Shown piece by piece: positions 5,294 through 6,446 of a stretch of 6,446 bases of DNA. This DNA comes from Cyanobacteria bacterium UBA8803 (GTDB taxonomy: Bacteria > Cyanobacteriota > Cyanobacteriia > Cyanobacteriales > Coleofasciculaceae), in the NCBI GenBank assembly GCA_003505715.1, contig DNXU01000523.1, positions 1 to 6,446 of the forward strand, in the 5' to 3' direction. The translations under genes were made by a program, and so were the position numbers. Positions within the stretch are counted from its first letter, which is position 1; each line of letters starts with the position of its first letter. Below the pieces are notes generated by a model. It was not told the origin of the DNA. It did no database searches and was given only the letters and a program-made list of their open reading frames with translations.

Positions 5294-6446
5294 TTGAGCA
5301 GCTAGTTGCCATTCTGGAGCAGAAGTTTAAAGACCTGACCGCTGAGGAAATTGCCGATATCCTATGGTTGACCCTCCAGCAGTGGCAATCAACTGCCGCT
5401 CCACTGCCCAAGCCACAGTCAGGTGTGTCCGACTCAGAACCACCCATCGTTGAAATGTTGCCCTCTGATCATGCGGCAGTTAAACCCCCACATCCTGAAA
5501 CCCCTCCATCAGTTCCGACTCCGCCTCAACCCCAAATGGCAGGTCTCACCACCTCCCGTCCTCAACGCAAGACCCAATCGCAAGCCAGGTCTACTCTAGG
5601 TGCGCCGTTGGCAATCCCCGATGCCCCAGCTCTGCGGAGTACCCTGGAGATTCTGAAGGCTTTACGGCCCATGATTCGGCGAGTGCCCTCCGCCCAAGCT
5701 AGTTATCTGGATGTACCTGCCACAGTTCAAGCTATTGCCAAAACCGATCTCTGGTTACTTGAACTACGACCAATTTTGGAACCCTGGTTAGAACTGGCTA
5801 TCGTGGTGGATGCCACCCCATCAATGGTCATCTGGCAGCGCACCATTCTCAGCCTGCGTCGTGTTTTGGCTCAGTCCGGTGTCTTTCGCGATGTGCGGAT
5901 GTGGAGTTTGGAGACTCAAGACTCGCTTAACCTATCTGCCAATGAAAACTCTCCAGAACTAAAACTTTGCATTCGGTCTGGTTTTGGTCCGGCGACTGCA
6001 CTCCAACCTCCTTGTCGTCCCCAAGAATTGCTAGATCCGAATGGTCGTCGCTTAATTCTGGTGATTAGTGATTGCATTGCACCCCGTTGGGATACCCAGC
6101 AAATCAGAGATATGTTACAGGTTTGGGCAGAACATGGACCAATGGCCTTGGTTCAGGTATTACCCGAATGGCTGTGGAATCGTACTGCTCTAAGCGAAGT
6201 AGTAAAAGGACAGGTGTACAGCTACACACCGGGTCAGTCCAACCAGTCCTTAACTTTTGTCCGCCGAGAACGGTGGCGGCGGGACATTCCAGTTGGCGTC
6301 AAAGTGCCTGTGCTTACCCTGGAGCCTGCTGTTGCCCATCAATGGAGCCAAATGATCGCTGGTAAGGCTGCTATCTCAGCTCCTAGCTTGCTCTTCTCAT
6401 CCGTTAACTCCCAAAGCTCATCCGCGGGACTTAAACAAAAATCGAA
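5290..6446 (+). CDS. vWA domain protein, SAV_2336-like, third core component (runs off the right edge)
   Basis: The frame is open for 385 residues to the window edge, so the C-terminus is missing. Residues 1-35 form a helical segment (LVAILEQKFKDLTAEEIADI), followed by a Pro/Ser/Gln-rich, probably disordered linker (about 36-110). The region from 112 (APALRSTLEILKALRPM) resembles the start of SAV_2336-type proteins. The vWA domain starts near 166: LELAIVVDATPSMVIWQ carries the metal site as Asp174-x-Thr176-x-Ser178, with Thr236 a candidate for the middle metal ligand and Asp261 in LILVISDC as the last. It is predicted to bind the MoxR ATPase of the preceding gene. The ATG overlaps the MoxR stop as ATGA, so the two are probably translationally coupled and made in balance. 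Some relatives carry an additional C-terminal domain; whether this one does cannot be seen. Confidence 0.82.
   Translation, partial: MIEQLVAILEQKFKDLTAEEIADILWLTLQQWQSTAAPLPKPQSGVSDSEPPIVEMLPSDHAAVKPPHPETPPSVPTPPQPQMAGLTTSRPQRKTQSQARSTLGAPLAIPDAPALRSTLEILKALRPMIRRVPSAQASYLDVPATVQAIAKTDLWLLELRPILEPWLELAIVVDATPSMVIWQRTILSLRRVLAQSGVFRDVRMWSLETQDSLNLSANENSPELKLCIRSGFGPATALQPPCRPQELLDPNGRRLILVISDCIAPRWDTQQIRDMLQVWAEHGPMALVQVLPEWLWNRTALSEVVKGQVYSYTPGQSNQSLTFVRRERWRRDIPVGVKVPVLTLEPAVAHQWSQMIAGKAAISAPSLLFSSVNSQSSSAGLKQKS

Noticed and set aside
4853..5447. Two minus-strand open frames opposite the MoxR and vWA genes
   Set aside because: Both are antisense to strongly supported coding sequence and show no domain or ribosome site.
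6072..6365. Plus-strand 97-codon frame inside the vWA gene
   Set aside because: The vWA frame from 5290 is uninterrupted through this interval and contains family motifs; this one is a shadow.

Overview
The window looks cyanobacterial. It carries four copies of the HIP1 octamer GCGATCGC (724-731, 1073-1080, 4233-4240, 4389-4396), a short pyrimidine-rich tandem repeat in the only sizeable intergenic region, and a small inverted-repeat element with TATAGC ends of a kind I recall from cyanobacterial genomes. The genus cannot be told from the sequence.

Layout: positions 1-301 are non-coding, with five tandem octamers and several hairpins. Five genes then run on the + strand with short gaps or overlaps, like an operon: a Trypco2 domain protein (302-715); a CHAT-family cysteine protease with a C-terminal EAD1 domain (743-2371); an EAD1-VMAP protein broken by a 94-bp TA-flanked MITE-like element (2425-4181, element 3504-3597); a MoxR-family AAA+ ATPase (4178-5293); and a vWA protein of the SAV_2336-like type (5290 to beyond the right edge).

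Together these match the architecture of the NTP-dependent vWA-MoxR-VMAP ternary conflict systems described by comparative genomics (Kaur, Burroughs, Iyer and Aravind, from memory). In that model the MoxR ATPase and the vWA protein form a chaperone-like, NTP-dependent switch. VMAP is the adaptor that joins this core to an effector through matched effector-associated domains. Here the effector is the CHAT protease, and both it and VMAP carry an EAD1 domain. Trypco2 is a proposed protease-coupled accessory domain. The role in immunity or programmed cell death is inferred from the family, not shown here.

The main unusual point is that the adaptor gene appears knocked out by the element. Removing 92 bp (the element plus one TA copy) rejoins the two frames and rebuilds a continuous 554-residue VMAP protein. 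The window may therefore hold a recently inactivated, possibly revertible, conflict system with an intact effector, ATPase and (as far as visible) vWA protein.
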